Shown here: positions 4,954 through 5,375 of the stretch, in pieces
How positions within the stretch are numbered: position 1 is the stretch's first letter
Layout of the letters: each line of letters begins with the position of its first letter
Source of the DNA: JAQBFJ01 sp032123435
GTDB lineage: Bacteria > Verrucomicrobiota > Kiritimatiellia > UBA8416 > JAQBFJ01
NCBI GenBank assembly: GCA_032123435.1
Contig: JAQBFJ010000206.1
Span: 1-5,375, forward strand
DNA length: 5,375 bases
Direction of reading: 5' to 3'
Notes under the pieces: generated by a model
The model's input: the letters and a program-made list of their open reading frames with translations, nothing else
The model's database searches: none
What the model was told of the DNA's origin: nothing
Program-made: the position numbers and the translations under genes

Positions 4954-4981
4954 ATTCTATCCCTTAAAACTTCTTTGTCAA
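4954..4981 (-). promoter_or_regulatory. Strong promoter of the pseudopilin-like gene
   Basis: On the minus strand a perfect -35 TTGACA (4976-4981) is followed after 16 bases by TAGAAT (4954-4959, five of six). Initiation is expected near 4947, giving a leader of about 54 bases. This is the best promoter match in the window and shares its -10 and spacing with the lipoprotein promoter. Confidence 0.7.
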
Positions 4982-5030
4982 CATTTCCCGACGCGAACCG
5001 TCAACACCTGAACAAGAAAACTGATCCAAT

Positions 5031-5050
5031 TCCTTATTTTACTATTTGGG
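5031..5050. repeat. Truncated repeat copy R4, cut at the GC hairpin
   Basis: Twenty bases (tccttattttactatttggg) match R3 positions 32-51 with one mismatch. To the left, similarity continues with gaps (aaaa, gatc, and a gtcaa edge near 5000). To the right, the match stops just as the GC hairpin should begin, and the group II intron end starts there. Confidence 0.65.
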
Positions 5051-5375
5051 AAGTAGCCTAAGCGACTGGAGCCCAGCCACTTAGGCCCTCGCAGAACCGG
5101 ACTTGGGGAGTTACTCCATCCGGCTCCCAGTTCAGGTCTTTCACGTGTATAACGGATAGAAACTATGCACTATCCGTGGTTGTGCTGTCTGCGTGTGAAA
5201 CAAGCAAATCTAGTTGTCATGCTCATAGTCTGCTCTGTGTCAGTGGCATGTTTCCTCTGCCTGTTATCCTAAACCGCCACCCCTTTGCTCCATTGGCATT
5301 ACCCAACTTCACAGCTACTATGGGCGGCTCCGACTCCCGTTATCTCTTGCCGATTCACTTGCTGTTCAGGCTTGA
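5045..5375 (-). mobile_element. Group II intron, 3' portion, without reverse transcriptase (runs off the window)
   Basis: Read on the minus strand, the segment shows the last domains of a bacterial group II intron in order. A domain III-like region (5330-5274) has outer arms GCCGCCC and GGGTGGCGG, an inner GTTGG/CCAAT stem, and the pieces ATAGTAG, TGAAG, GGTAATGCC and GGAGCAAAGGGG typical of such introns. A short domain IV follows (about 5270-5130), holding only an 8-bp hairpin (5152-5177) and no open frame; its ATG-led frame closes after eight codons. Domains V and VI come last. A reverse transcriptase would normally sit in domain IV, so this is an ORF-less or ORF-deleted copy that could splice or move only with help in trans. 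The 5' portion is beyond the right edge. The exact 3' splice site is uncertain, between about 5044 and 5053. Confidence 0.75.
5053..5126 (-). ncRNA. Group II intron domains V and VI
   Basis: Domain V (5126-5094) is 33 bases, with GAGCCGGA at one end pairing with TCCGGTTC at the other. It includes the catalytic AGC triad and an unpaired AAG at the bulge position. The apical part (GGAG-TAA-CTCC) leaves two C residues unpaired, as if two G residues had been lost; the usual length is 34. Domain VI (5092-5052) has a stem of 13 pairs between 5085-5073 and 5069-5057, two of them G-U wobbles, then an outer GAG/CTT pairing that leaves the A at 5054 as the candidate branch point. The wobble-only departures fit selection on RNA structure on the minus strand. 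Confidence 0.7.

Overview
This window is a bacterial accessory region made largely of mobile-element debris and small genes of unknown function. Nearly every intact gene lies on the minus strand. No gene identifies the host. Three features are what I associate with environmental bacteria of the PVC group (Kiritimatiellota, Lentisphaerota, Verrucomicrobiota) or Desulfobacterota: an N-terminal zinc ribbon fused to a multi-pass membrane protein, a short pseudopilin-like protein ending in a DGSV tail, and an environmental integron-type integrase. This placement is weak inference.

Left part (1-940): an insertion-sequence-like pair on the minus strand. A small Cys-rich DUF6788-type protein overlaps by 26 bases the start of a probable transposase, which runs off the left edge. 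A good sigma-70-like promoter embedded in a 12-bp inverted repeat lies just upstream. Middle-left (1190-1770): a toxin-antitoxin pair, with a DUF4258 (RelE-like) toxin whose stop overlaps by one base the start of a 71-residue antitoxin. Its promoter would start transcription at or very near the toxin ATG, giving a leaderless mRNA. Divergent from it (1848-2515, plus strand) is a dead integron-type tyrosine recombinase. It has lost its N-terminal DNA-binding domain and carries a one-base frameshift, but all catalytic residues are still readable.

Right part (2700-5050): three unrelated single genes on the minus strand, encoding a zinc-ribbon membrane protein, a probable lipoprotein and a pseudopilin-like anchored protein. 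They are punctuated by copies of a palindromic repeat of up to 71 bp (R1-R4). Two full copies are 61/71 identical without gaps. The repeat sits at or just after the stop codon of the gene before it, supplies the last codons and stop of the lipoprotein, and in one copy supplies the -35 box of a complete promoter for the next gene. Each gene has its own promoter, so the layout is cassette-like: promoter, gene, repeat. I found no canonical attC pair, so these are not ordinary integron cassettes.

Right edge (about 5045-5375): the 3' portion of a group II intron on the minus strand, with recognisable domain III, V and VI structures and a short domain IV that lacks a reverse transcriptase. Its 3' end abuts a truncated fourth repeat copy exactly where the repeat's GC hairpin should be, which suggests that the intron inserted into the repeat.
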